Assembly (NCBI GenBank): GCA_964650975.1
Contig: CAZYWA010000357.1
Span: 1 to 8,269 of the forward strand
DNA: 8,269 nucleotides
Source: CAZYWA01 sp964650975 [NCBI: uncultured bacterium]
GTDB taxonomy: Bacteria > JADJOY01
Reading direction: 5' to 3'
The translations under genes and the position numbers were made by a program. Position 1 is the first letter of the stretch; every line of letters begins with the position of its first letter. The notes below the pieces were generated by a model. That model did no database searches. It had not been told where the DNA came from and saw only the letters and a list, made by a program, of their open reading frames with translations. Below, piece by piece: positions 1 through 5,360 of this stretch.

Positions 1-349
1 GTGCGCGAATGTTGCGCTCGCTCTCGCGCAACAGGCGCTCGTCGACCAGCTCGCCCGGCTTGAGCAGCACCTCGTCGCGAACCACGTAGCCCCAGGTCGG
101 GATCTTGAGCTCGTCGACCCACGAGTAAGGGAAGCTCTCGTAGAGCGAGTCGTCGTTGGGATCGAAGATGGGCCGAACCCGCACGTCGATGTGGCGGATC
201 CGGGCCGGCGGCAACGGCGCCACATCCGCCCCGCCCGGCTCCGCCGCGGCCGGGATCGAGAGCAAGACCGTGACGATCGCCGGCAGCATCGCCACCGTCC
301 ACCCGTCGAGGCGCGATCCCGGCTTGCGCGACCCCTCCGCCCGTGTCAT
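1..349 (-). CDS. Secreted POTRA-like outer-membrane protein, N-terminal fragment
   Basis: This partial gene reads from ATG at 349 leftward off the window edge; about 116 codons are visible with no stop. The N-terminus has a basic stretch (Arg/Lys at residues 3-13), a hydrophobic core near residues 19-33 (MLPAIVTVLLSIP) and a small-residue AAA site at about 34-36, which reads as a Sec signal peptide. After a Pro/Ala-rich linker, residues 50-116 have the shape of a POTRA-type domain: RIRHIDVRVRPIFDP, then WGYVVRDEVLLKPGELVDE and LLRESERNIRA. The pattern 'vvrdevLlkpGe..de..L.EserniR' is typical of POTRA domains in BamA/TamA-like and related outer-membrane proteins. The role in outer-membrane insertion or secretion is inferred, since the C-terminal barrel lies outside. 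No good Shine-Dalgarno precedes the ATG. A start at Met21 is possible but would remove the basic n-region. Confidence 0.7.
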   Translation of the reverse strand, partial: MTRAEGSRKPGSRLDGWTVAMLPAIVTVLLSIPAAAEPGGADVAPLPPARIRHIDVRVRPIFDPNDDSLYESFPYSWVDELKIPTWGYVVRDEVLLKPGELVDERLLRESERNIRA

Positions 350-361
350 ACCGGACGGCCC

Positions 362-739
362 ATGGAAACGGTCACCTCGGATCGGGCTCCCCGCGCCATC
401 GGCCCGTATTCCCAGGCAGTCCGCGCGGGCGGACTGCTCTTCCTGTCGGGCCAGATTCCTCTCGACCCGGTCACGGGAGAGCTGGTGAGCGGCGACATCC
501 GCGCACAGACCCAGCGAGTGCTCGACAACATCTCGGCCGTGCTAGCGGCCGCAGGAGCGAGCCCGCGGTCGATCGTGAAGGCCACGGTCTTCCTGGTCGA
601 CCTCGCCAACTTCGCCGTGGTCAACGAGCTCTACGCGGCGTTCGTCGGCGAGCATCGCCCGGCTCGCTCGACCATCCAGGTCGCGGCCCTGCCGCGGGGC
701 GCGCAGGTCGAGATCGAGGTCGTCGCGACCGCAGAATGA
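362..739 (+). CDS. ridA: RidA family enamine/imine deaminase
   Basis: RidA (YjgF/YER057c/UK114 family) hydrolyses reactive 2-aminoacrylate and related enamines/imines released by PLP enzymes such as threonine dehydratase, giving 2-keto acids and ammonia; it acts as a cytoplasmic trimer. The 125-residue product has the usual family length and the full signature: GPYSQAV (residues 14-20), LFLSGQIPLDP (26-36) and ARSTIQVAALPRGAQVEIE (101-119). Arg102 matches the catalytic carboxylate-binding Arg105 of E. coli RidA, Glu117 matches Glu120 and Tyr16 matches Tyr17. The position of E. coli Cys107 is Thr104 here, a common change. I chose ATG 362 because the conserved domain starts there; the longer in-frame reading from 191 runs antisense through the neighbouring gene and gives Arg-rich sequence. 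No Shine-Dalgarno is evident. Confidence 0.95.
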   Translation: METVTSDRAPRAIGPYSQAVRAGGLLFLSGQIPLDPVTGELVSGDIRAQTQRVLDNISAVLAAAGASPRSIVKATVFLVDLANFAVVNELYAAFVGEHRPARSTIQVAALPRGAQVEIEVVATAE

Positions 740-747
740 GGAAGGGT

Positions 748-783
748 GCCGCGCTTCGCGAGAGGACGGATGGAAAGCGCGGC
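748..783. terminator. Inverted repeat between convergent ridA and rpmB, possible terminator
   Basis: A perfect 9-bp stem, GCCGCGCTT at 748-756 and AAGCGCGGC at 775-783, has an 18-base loop and lies between the converging ends of ridA and rpmB. The position fits a bidirectional terminator. No T-tract follows on either strand and the loop is large, so it is not a canonical intrinsic terminator. Confidence 0.4.
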
Positions 784-810
784 GGGCAGGACGCCACGCC
801 GGAGCGCTTC

Positions 811-999
811 TCAGGCGCCCTTCTTGACGCGTCCCGACCGGATGCAGCCGGTGCAGACGCGCATCCGGCCGACCGAGCTGGGGAGCTGAACCCGAACGCT
901 CTTCAGGTTGGGCTGCGACCGCTTGATGGTGCGGATGTGAGAGTGACTCACCTTCCGTCCCTTCAAGTAGCTCTTGCCACAGATCTCACAGGCGCGCAT
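811..999 (-). CDS. rpmB: 50S ribosomal protein L28 (bL28), four-cysteine form
   Basis: bL28 is a structural protein of the large ribosomal subunit. The 62-residue product carries the family core: CEICGK at residues 4-9, VSHSH (17-21), PNLKSVRV (30-37) and RVCTGCIRSGRV (47-58). Four cysteines (4, 7, 49, 52) form two CxxC pairs, the zinc-binding 'C+' type of L28; cysteine-free paralogues are known in other bacteria and are tied to zinc limitation. The start ATG at 999 is supported by GGAGG (1008-1012 on the plus strand as CCTCC), 8 bases upstream. The residue after VSH is unusual: the segment IRTIKRSQ replaces the more common NRRTKRRW-like basic run. The gene is convergent with ridA and divergent from a small unrecognised gene. 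Confidence 0.96.
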   Translation of the reverse strand: MRACEICGKSYLKGRKVSHSHIRTIKRSQPNLKSVRVQLPSSVGRMRVCTGCIRSGRVKKGA

Positions 1000-1035
1000 G
1001 TTTCCAGCCTCCGAACGAGAAAAAACCGAGTGCGA

Positions 1036-1064
1036 ATCCTAACCTCCGCAAGATCGCGGGGCAA
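1036..1064 (-). promoter_or_regulatory. Candidate sigma70-type promoter of rpmB
   Basis: On the minus strand TTGCCC (1064-1059) and TAGGAT (1041-1036) are separated by exactly 17 bases. Each matches its consensus (TTGACA, TATAAT) at four of six positions. Transcription would start near 1029, giving a leader of about 30 bases that includes the GGAGG site of rpmB. Confidence 0.45.
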
Positions 1065-1080
1065 GGTTGCGCATGCCCCA

Positions 1081-1120
1081 GCGGTCGCTTCGAGACCGCG
1101 CCGCGGGAACCACGGTTCCC
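1081..1120 (+). promoter_or_regulatory. Two tandem hairpins abutting the ribosome binding site of the 1131 gene
   Basis: Hairpin one is GCGGTC (1081-1086) paired with GACCGC (1094-1099) around a 7-base loop. Hairpin two is GGGAACC (1105-1111) paired with GGTTCCC (1114-1120) with only AC between, so as DNA it is a near-continuous palindrome. The second ends on the base just before AGGAG (1121-1125). They could be an operator or a leader RNA structure controlling ribosome access; which one cannot be told from sequence. Confidence 0.4.
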
Positions 1121-1130
1121 AGGAGCCGAC

Positions 1131-1370
1131 ATGAAGACCGAAGACGAGAAGCGCTACGACTTGCGGACCTTCGACCGAAACCTCAAGGACAAGGTGCTCA
1201 CCAAGGCCGACCTGGAGAAGCACCATGCGGCCTTGCCGGACATCGCCGCCGATGCCGACTGGGTGAGCTACGCGCAGATCACCAGCGGCCGGGTCGGCAA
1301 GCTGGTCGCCCGGGGCGACGGTCCCGAGGCCGAGACCGGGGCCTCGAGCAGCGTCGATCTCGACGACTGA
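1131..1370 (+). CDS. Small hypothetical protein
   Basis: I do not recognise this 79-residue protein. It is supported as a gene by AGGAG at 1121-1125, five bases before the ATG, and by a normal residue composition in this frame. The first half is charged and probably helical: KTEDEKRYDLRTFDRNLKDK (residues 2-21), then VLTKADLEKHHAALPDIAADADW (22-44) with SYAQI following. The last 20 or so residues (GDGPEAETGASSSVDLDD) are acidic, low in complexity and probably disordered. There is no signal peptide, membrane segment or cysteine, so it is likely cytoplasmic. It diverges from rpmB and is followed by strong hairpins starting 8 bases after the stop. The arrangement of short basic helix plus acidic tail would allow a nucleic-acid or protein-binding role, but that is a guess. 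Confidence 0.7.
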   Translation: MKTEDEKRYDLRTFDRNLKDKVLTKADLEKHHAALPDIAADADWVSYAQITSGRVGKLVARGDGPEAETGASSSVDLDD

Positions 1371-1578
1371 GTCTCCCGGGGGGCTTTTCAAGCCCCCGCC
1401 CCGAAAAAAGGTGCGATTTTTTCGGGGCCCCACCCCCAAGTCGGCTCGCTGCGCTCGCCGGGCGCCTCTCGGCGCTGGCACGAGACCAACGCGAGCAGTC
1501 GGTTCGGGGTGAAGGCGAGTGGAGGCGTCCCGACCGACTACGGAACCCTCGCACCTTCTACGAGCGGCGCGACCGCGT
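1371..1578. other. Gene-free, hairpin-dense intergenic region
   Basis: These 208 bases lie between the convergent ends of two hypothetical genes. I find no convincing gene here but several inverted repeats: 1379-1397 (8-bp stem, 3-base loop), 1398-1428 (12-bp stem, 7-base loop), 1462-1475 (5-bp GCGCC/GGCGC stem, TCTC loop) and 1497-1539 (11 bp with one bulged T, 20-base loop). A GGCTCGCTGCGCTCGCC stretch at 1443-1459 resembles sequence common in short dispersed intergenic repeats. It may hold terminators, a dispersed repeat, a structured RNA, or a mix. Confidence 0.5.
1379..1428. terminator. Tandem hairpins downstream of the 1131 gene, possible bidirectional terminator
   Basis: The first hairpin is GGGGGCTT/AAGCCCCC around TTC (1379-1397). 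It is followed directly by GCCCCGAAAAAA (1398-1409) paired with TTTTTTCGGGGC (1417-1428), a perfect 12-bp stem. Location between two convergent genes fits termination in both directions. The A/T pairs of the second stem are at its loop end and the G/C pairs at its base, the reverse of a usual intrinsic terminator, so the first hairpin plus the later T-run may do the work, or the structure may serve something else. Confidence 0.5.
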
Positions 1579-1914
1579 TCAGCGCCCGGCGCGGGCGCTG
1601 GTGGCCTGACGTTCCAGGAACTCGTCCCATCCCAGCACCGGGATGCCGTCGGCATCGCGGCCGCTGAAGCCGACGTCGAGCGAGTCGTCGATCCGCAAGC
1701 TTCGCAGCGGGTCGTAGGTGATTCGTGGGTCGTCGACCACGACCACCTCGCCCTCGGTGCGGAAGGCGAGCTGCTCGACGACGAACTCCTCGATCGGGAT
1801 CGCCTGCGAAAGCACCGGTGTCTGCCCGGAGACGATGCACGGCACCGAGCGATCGTCGGATCCGAAGTGGGTGGCCGGTGCTTGGACTCGGACGATGTGG
1901 GGCGGGACCTGCAT
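1579..1914 (-). CDS. Hypothetical protein downstream of purN
   Basis: I do not recognise this 111-residue protein. The ATG at 1914 is preceded by GAGGAG (AGGAG at 1924-1920), five bases away, which supports both the gene and the start. No signal peptide or membrane segment is seen. The middle is hydrophobic and beta-like: IPIEEFVVEQLAF (residues 40-52), then GEVVVVDDPRITYDPLRSLR (56-75) and a C-terminal GIPVLGWDEFLER (90-102). There is one Cys (26). The gene lies 55 bases after purN on the same strand and is probably cotranscribed with purM and purN. A role linked to purine synthesis is only suggested by position. It ends convergently toward the 1131 gene with the hairpin-rich gap between. 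Confidence 0.75.
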   Translation of the reverse strand: MQVPPHIVRVQAPATHFGSDDRSVPCIVSGQTPVLSQAIPIEEFVVEQLAFRTEGEVVVVDDPRITYDPLRSLRIDDSLDVGFSGRDADGIPVLGWDEFLERQATSARAGR

Positions 1915-1969
1915 GGACTCTCCTCGCGTGCAAATAGCTGGAACACGCTGCGCAGCTCGGCGGCGGTGC

Positions 1970-2644
1970 TCAGCGTGCGTCCGGCGGATCGAGGGCGGGG
2001 TTGACGACGGTCCGTGAGTCGAAAGCCGCCGCGTGCGCGATCGTGACGCGACGCCCGTCGAGGCGCACCCGGTCCTCGGCGATCCAGCGCAGCGCCTGCG
2101 GGTAGATCCGGTGCTCCTCGGCCAGGATCCGCTGCGCCAGCGACTCCTCGGAATCGTCTGGAAGCACCGGCACGACCGCTTGCACGATGATCGGCCCCGT
2201 GTCGGTCCCCTCGTCGACGAAGTGGACGGTGCAACCGGAGAACCGTGCTCCGTAGGCAAGCGCCTGTCGCTGCACGTGCGTGCCCGGAAACGCGGGAAGC
2301 AAAGCCGGGTGGATGTTCACCAACCGCCCCGACCAGCGCCGCACGAACCAGGGGCTGAGCAATCGCATGAAGCCGGCCAGTGCCACCAGATCGACTCCGG
2401 CCTCTTCGAGGCGAGCCGTGATGGCCTGCTCGAACGTCTCCCGTGACCCGAACTCGCCGTGAGGCACCACGGCCGTCGTGACCCGAGCACGCCGCGCCCG
2501 CTCGAGCCCGCCGGCCGTGGGATCGTTCGAGAGCACCAGCCCGACTCGGCACGGCAGGAAACCGTCGGCCACGCGGTCGAGGATGGCCTGCAGGTTGGTG
2601 CCTCCGCCCGAGATCAGCACGCCGAGCGTGCGGCGCGCGGTCAC
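1970..2644 (-). CDS. purN: Phosphoribosylglycinamide formyltransferase (GAR transformylase)
   Basis: PurN transfers the formyl group of 10-formyltetrahydrofolate to GAR, giving formyl-GAR, the third step of de novo purine synthesis, in the cytoplasm. The 224-residue product has the formyltransferase fold signatures: LISGGGTNLQAIL (residues 10-22, phosphate-binding loop), LVLSNDPTAGGLERA (37-50 region), VALAGFMRLL (87-96) and VNIHPALLPAFPGTH (109-123), then VDEGTDTGPIIVQAVVPV. Asn110, His112 and Asp148 match the catalytic Asn-His-Asp set of E. coli PurN (106, 108, 144). The start is a GTG whose GTGA overlaps the purM stop, so translation is probably coupled; there is no strong separate Shine-Dalgarno. 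The C-terminus extends slightly beyond the E. coli enzyme with a DPPDAR tail. Confidence 0.96.
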   Translation of the reverse strand: MTARRTLGVLISGGGTNLQAILDRVADGFLPCRVGLVLSNDPTAGGLERARRARVTTAVVPHGEFGSRETFEQAITARLEEAGVDLVALAGFMRLLSPWFVRRWSGRLVNIHPALLPAFPGTHVQRQALAYGARFSGCTVHFVDEGTDTGPIIVQAVVPVLPDDSEESLAQRILAEEHRIYPQALRWIAEDRVRLDGRRVTIAHAAAFDSRTVVNPALDPPDAR

Positions 2645-3705
2645 GGAGAACCGTGCCACACGATGGCGTCGCCTGCACCTCGCTCCACCACCTCTCCGAT
2701 GGGGAAGGCCGTCTCGGATTCGGCGGCGAGAATTCTCGACACGTCGTCGGCCCGATCGCGCGGGGCCACCAGCACCATCCCGACGCCCATGTTGAAGGTG
2801 CGCCACGCGTCGTCGGGGTCGACGCCTCGCTCCACCAGGTAGCGGAAGATCCGCGGCACTTCCCACGAGGTGCGGTCGATGCGGGCCGCCAGGTGCGCGG
2901 GCAGCACGCGGGGCAGCTTCTTCTCGAAACTGCCGCCGGTGATGTGCGCCGCCCCTCGAATGCCGCCTTCCCGAAACGCCGCGAGCACCGACTTGCAGTA
3001 GATCCGCGTCGGCGTCAGCAGAACGTCGCCGAGAGCCTCGCTGCCGAGCCCGGGGGCGGGAAGGGTGGGATCGAGCTGAGCGTGATCGAAGAGCACGCGC
3101 CGGACCAGCGAAAACCCATTCGAGTGAAGGCCGCTCGAGGCGAGCCCGATCAGCACGTCGCCGCGCTTCACGAGCGCGGGATCGGGGAGCTCGGAGCGTT
3201 CCACCGCACCCACCGCGAATCCGGCGAGGTCGTATTCCCCGGCTGGATACGAATCCGGCATCTCGGCGGTCTCGCCGCCGATCAGGCCGCAGCCAGCCTG
3301 GCGCAGACCCGCCTGGATACCCGAGATCACGCTCTCGGTGACACCCGGCTCGAGCCGTCCGGTTGCGAAGTAGTCGAGGAAGAAAAGTGGCTCCGCTGCC
3401 TGCGGGATCAGGTCGTTGACCACCATGGCGACCAGATCGATGCCCACCGTGTCGTGGCGGCCCATGCGGAACGCGATACGCAGCTTGGTGCCGACTCCGT
3501 CGGTGGAGGAGACGAGGAGCGGGTCGCGAAAGCGCGTGCCGCCTAGGTCGAAAAGCGCTCCGAATCCCCCGATCTCGCCGACCACGCCGGCTCGGCGCGT
3601 GAGCGCCCCGGCGGCGCGGAATCGCTGGATCAGGTCCTCGGCCGCTTCGACGTCGACGCCGGCGTCCCGATAGCTGAAACCCTTGGGGCGGTCGACGCGG
3701 TCCAC
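2641..3705 (-). CDS. purM: Phosphoribosylformylglycinamidine cyclo-ligase (AIR synthetase)
   Basis: PurM closes FGAM to AIR using ATP, the fifth step of de novo purine synthesis. With the GTG start at 3705 the product is 354 residues, the usual length. Family motifs in order: YRDAGVD (12-18), VSSTDGVGTKL (65-75), GIDLVAMVVNDL (88-99), EPLFFLDYFATG (105-116), GCGLIGGETAEMPD (138-151), GEYDLAGFAVG (156-166), LASSGLHSNGFSLVR (188-202) and FNMGVGM (304-310). In the HITGG segment the usual Gly-x-x-x-Asn-x-PRVLP reads GGSFEKKLPRVLP (257-269), so the conserved Asn is Lys. I chose GTG 3705 because conserved sequence begins ten residues later; in-frame ATGs at 3831 and 3912 would add Arg/Pro-rich sequence unlike the family. 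It overlaps purN by 4 bases. Confidence 0.96.
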   Translation of the reverse strand: MDRVDRPKGFSYRDAGVDVEAAEDLIQRFRAAGALTRRAGVVGEIGGFGALFDLGGTRFRDPLLVSSTDGVGTKLRIAFRMGRHDTVGIDLVAMVVNDLIPQAAEPLFFLDYFATGRLEPGVTESVISGIQAGLRQAGCGLIGGETAEMPDSYPAGEYDLAGFAVGAVERSELPDPALVKRGDVLIGLASSGLHSNGFSLVRRVLFDHAQLDPTLPAPGLGSEALGDVLLTPTRIYCKSVLAAFREGGIRGAAHITGGSFEKKLPRVLPAHLAARIDRTSWEVPRIFRYLVERGVDPDDAWRTFNMGVGMVLVAPRDRADDVSRILAAESETAFPIGEVVERGAGDAIVWHGSP

Positions 3706-3881
3706 GCTGCGATCTCGGATGGCCAGGGAAGGAGCGCTGCGAGTTAGCGAAGCGCGAGGGCGTCCGTCAACCTCGTGACGGCCGCGATGAGGTTCCGCTC
3801 GCGGTTGACGGGGAGACCCTGGATCGAGCATGAACCGCGCGCGGCGGCGATCGATCGAGCCGCACTCCACGCGAAGCCAGC
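3706..3881. promoter_or_regulatory. Divergent intergenic region with paired TTGACGG inverted repeat
   Basis: This 176-base gap separates purM (-) from the GH99-like gene (+). A perfect 9-bp inverted repeat, CCGTCAACC (3764-3772) and GGTTGACGG (3803-3811), spans a 30-base spacer. Each arm contains TTGACG (five of six matches to a -35). The minus-strand copy (3770-3765) has TAACTC 18 bases on (3746-3741), giving a purM leader of about 29 bases. The plus-strand copy (3805-3810) has CATGAA 18 bases on (3829-3834), giving a leader of about 40 bases. Both -10 matches are poor. A third TGACGG lies at 3776-3781, forming a small hairpin with CCGTCA at 3764-3769. Divergent promoters with a shared operator are the simplest reading. 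Confidence 0.35.
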
Positions 3882-5360
3882 ATGACGACGACGCCTGGGC
3901 CTCGGTTCGCACGCGCCCGGCGGGTGCTCGCGTCGCTGGTGATCGCGGCGCTGGCGCTCGGAGCGCTGCTGGCGCCGCGCTGGCTGGGAAGGCATCGCCA
4001 CGACGCCTGGTCGCGGACCCTGGTGGGTGCCTATTACTACGTCTGGTTCCCCGAGAACTGGAAGCTCGGCACCACCGGCCAGCGCACCGACCCGCCGATC
4101 GAGCCGGCCCTGGGCGAATACTCGTCGCTCGACTCGGTCACGGCGGAGCAGCACATCCGCTGGGCAACCGAGCACGGGATCGACTTCTTCGTGCTGTCGT
4201 GGTGGCCGAAGGATCCCGAGATCGAGCGTCGCGCCGAGGAAGGCTTCCTCAAGGCCCGGAACCTCTCCGACATTCACTTCTGTCTGCTCTACGAGTCGCA
4301 AGGTCTGCAGTTCCATCCGGGCCTGGGCACGGTCAACTTCGGTCCGCTCACGGTCGAGGAGTTCCTGCGGCACTTCGACACCATCGCGGACAAGTATTTC
4401 TCGAATCCCAGCTACCTGAGGATCGACGGAAAACCCGTGGTGATGCTCTACATCACCAGGACCTACACCGGCCTCTACGCCGATGCGATCCATCAGCTCC
4501 GGTCCCGGATGCGCGCCCGCGGCCTCAAGCTCTTCCTGGTGGGCGACGAGATCTTCTGGAAAGTGAAGCGGGGCGACACGCTCGAGGCCGATCAGAAAGA
4601 GCCGGTACAGTCGCGCGTGAACCTGTTCGACGCGATCACCTCCTACAACCTCTACGAGGGCGAGTTCCTCCAGCACCGTGGATACCGCGGATTGCTCAAG
4701 TTCTTCGGCGATTCGGCGCGGCTCTACGAGCGCTACCGCACCGCCGCCGGCACCCGCACCGCGGTCTTCCCGCAGGTGTTCCCCGGTTACAACGATCGCG
4801 TGATGCGGCTCGCGACCATCGACCACTTCGCGATCCCGCGCCGGGTTCGCGAGGACGCCGCCGAGGGGAGCACGCTCGAGACCGCCATCGAGCGGATCGC
4901 GAACCCGTTCCTGGATCACCGTCATCCGGTGGTGATGGTGACGAGCTTCAACGAGTGGAACGAAGGCACGCAGATCGAGCCGACGAGGGATGGCGCCACC
5001 ACCACTCGCGACGTCAGCCGGGACGGCCAGCGGTTCACGCAGGGGTTCCCGTACGCCGCCTATGGAACCGGCGAGCTCGAGGCGCTCCGCGACGCGTACG
5101 TCGCGGTCGCGGGGAGGGTGACGCGGCGGGAGGGGGGCGGCGCGGCGGACGGAGTCGCGATCAGTGCCTGGTCGGGGCTCGATCTGGTCGCGGAGACGCG
5201 CACCTCATCCGAGGGTGTCTACACGCTCTCCCGAAGGTGGCTCGATCCGGGGCGGCATTACCGGATCGTGGCCCAGGCCGAGGGCCTGACTCTCTCGCCG
5301 AGTCGAGACGTCGAGGTCCGGGCCGGCCGGACCCTGACCGCGGTGGATTTCGCGCTGTGA
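3882..5360 (+). CDS. Membrane-anchored GH99-like protein with C-terminal beta-sandwich domain
   Basis: The 492-residue product has a basic N-terminus and one hydrophobic segment (residues 14-31), either a signal anchor or signal peptide, so the rest is probably outside the cytoplasm. Residues 46-400 look like the (beta/alpha)8 domain of GH99/WbsX-like proteins: VGAYYYVWFPENW (48-60), GIDFFVLSWW (99-108), GKPVVMLYITRTY (183-195), FDAITSYNLYEG (249-260), VFPGYNDR (299-306) and VMVTSFNEWNEGTQIEP (351-367). Glu358 and Glu361, three apart, match the two essential glutamates of GH99 endo-alpha-mannosidases. Known GH99 enzymes cut alpha-mannoside chains internally; WbsX-like relatives occur in polysaccharide loci with unclear function, so the substrate here is open. 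Residues 407-492 resemble a carboxypeptidase-regulatory-like beta-sandwich (GRVTRREG..., SEGVYTLS, GRHYRIVAQAEG, TAVDFAL). The ATG lacks a strong Shine-Dalgarno. The stop overlaps the next gene's start. Confidence 0.85.
   Translation: MTTTPGPRFARARRVLASLVIAALALGALLAPRWLGRHRHDAWSRTLVGAYYYVWFPENWKLGTTGQRTDPPIEPALGEYSSLDSVTAEQHIRWATEHGIDFFVLSWWPKDPEIERRAEEGFLKARNLSDIHFCLLYESQGLQFHPGLGTVNFGPLTVEEFLRHFDTIADKYFSNPSYLRIDGKPVVMLYITRTYTGLYADAIHQLRSRMRARGLKLFLVGDEIFWKVKRGDTLEADQKEPVQSRVNLFDAITSYNLYEGEFLQHRGYRGLLKFFGDSARLYERYRTAAGTRTAVFPQVFPGYNDRVMRLATIDHFAIPRRVREDAAEGSTLETAIERIANPFLDHRHPVVMVTSFNEWNEGTQIEPTRDGATTTRDVSRDGQRFTQGFPYAAYGTGELEALRDAYVAVAGRVTRREGGGAADGVAISAWSGLDLVAETRTSSEGVYTLSRRWLDPGRHYRIVAQAEGLTLSPSRDVEVRAGRTLTAVDFAL

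Noticed and set aside
191-361. Longer RidA start at 191
   Set aside because: The extra 57 residues are Arg-rich and antisense to the signal peptide of the left gene; RidA proteins begin about where ATG 362 does.
1915-1969. Protein-like peptide (STAAELRSVFQLFAREES) between purN and the 111-residue gene
   Set aside because: It has no ATG/GTG start with a ribosome site and continues into unlikely sequence out of frame with the downstream gene, so it is probably chance.
963-2678. 571-codon open frame on the minus strand across purN and the small genes
   Set aside because: It is Arg/Pro/Ser-rich, lacks any motif and overlaps well-supported purN, the 111-residue gene and a promoter region; long shadow frames are expected in GC-rich DNA.
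3706-3912. Longer PurM start at 3831 or 3912
   Set aside because: It would add low-complexity Arg/Pro sequence, span the putative promoter, and at 3912 run into the GH99-like gene.
3830-5356. In-frame upstream extension of the glycosyltransferase over the GH99-like gene
   Set aside because: The extension translates to Arg-rich sequence in the shadow frame of a gene with intact GH99 motifs; the GTG at 5357 fits the start-stop overlap.
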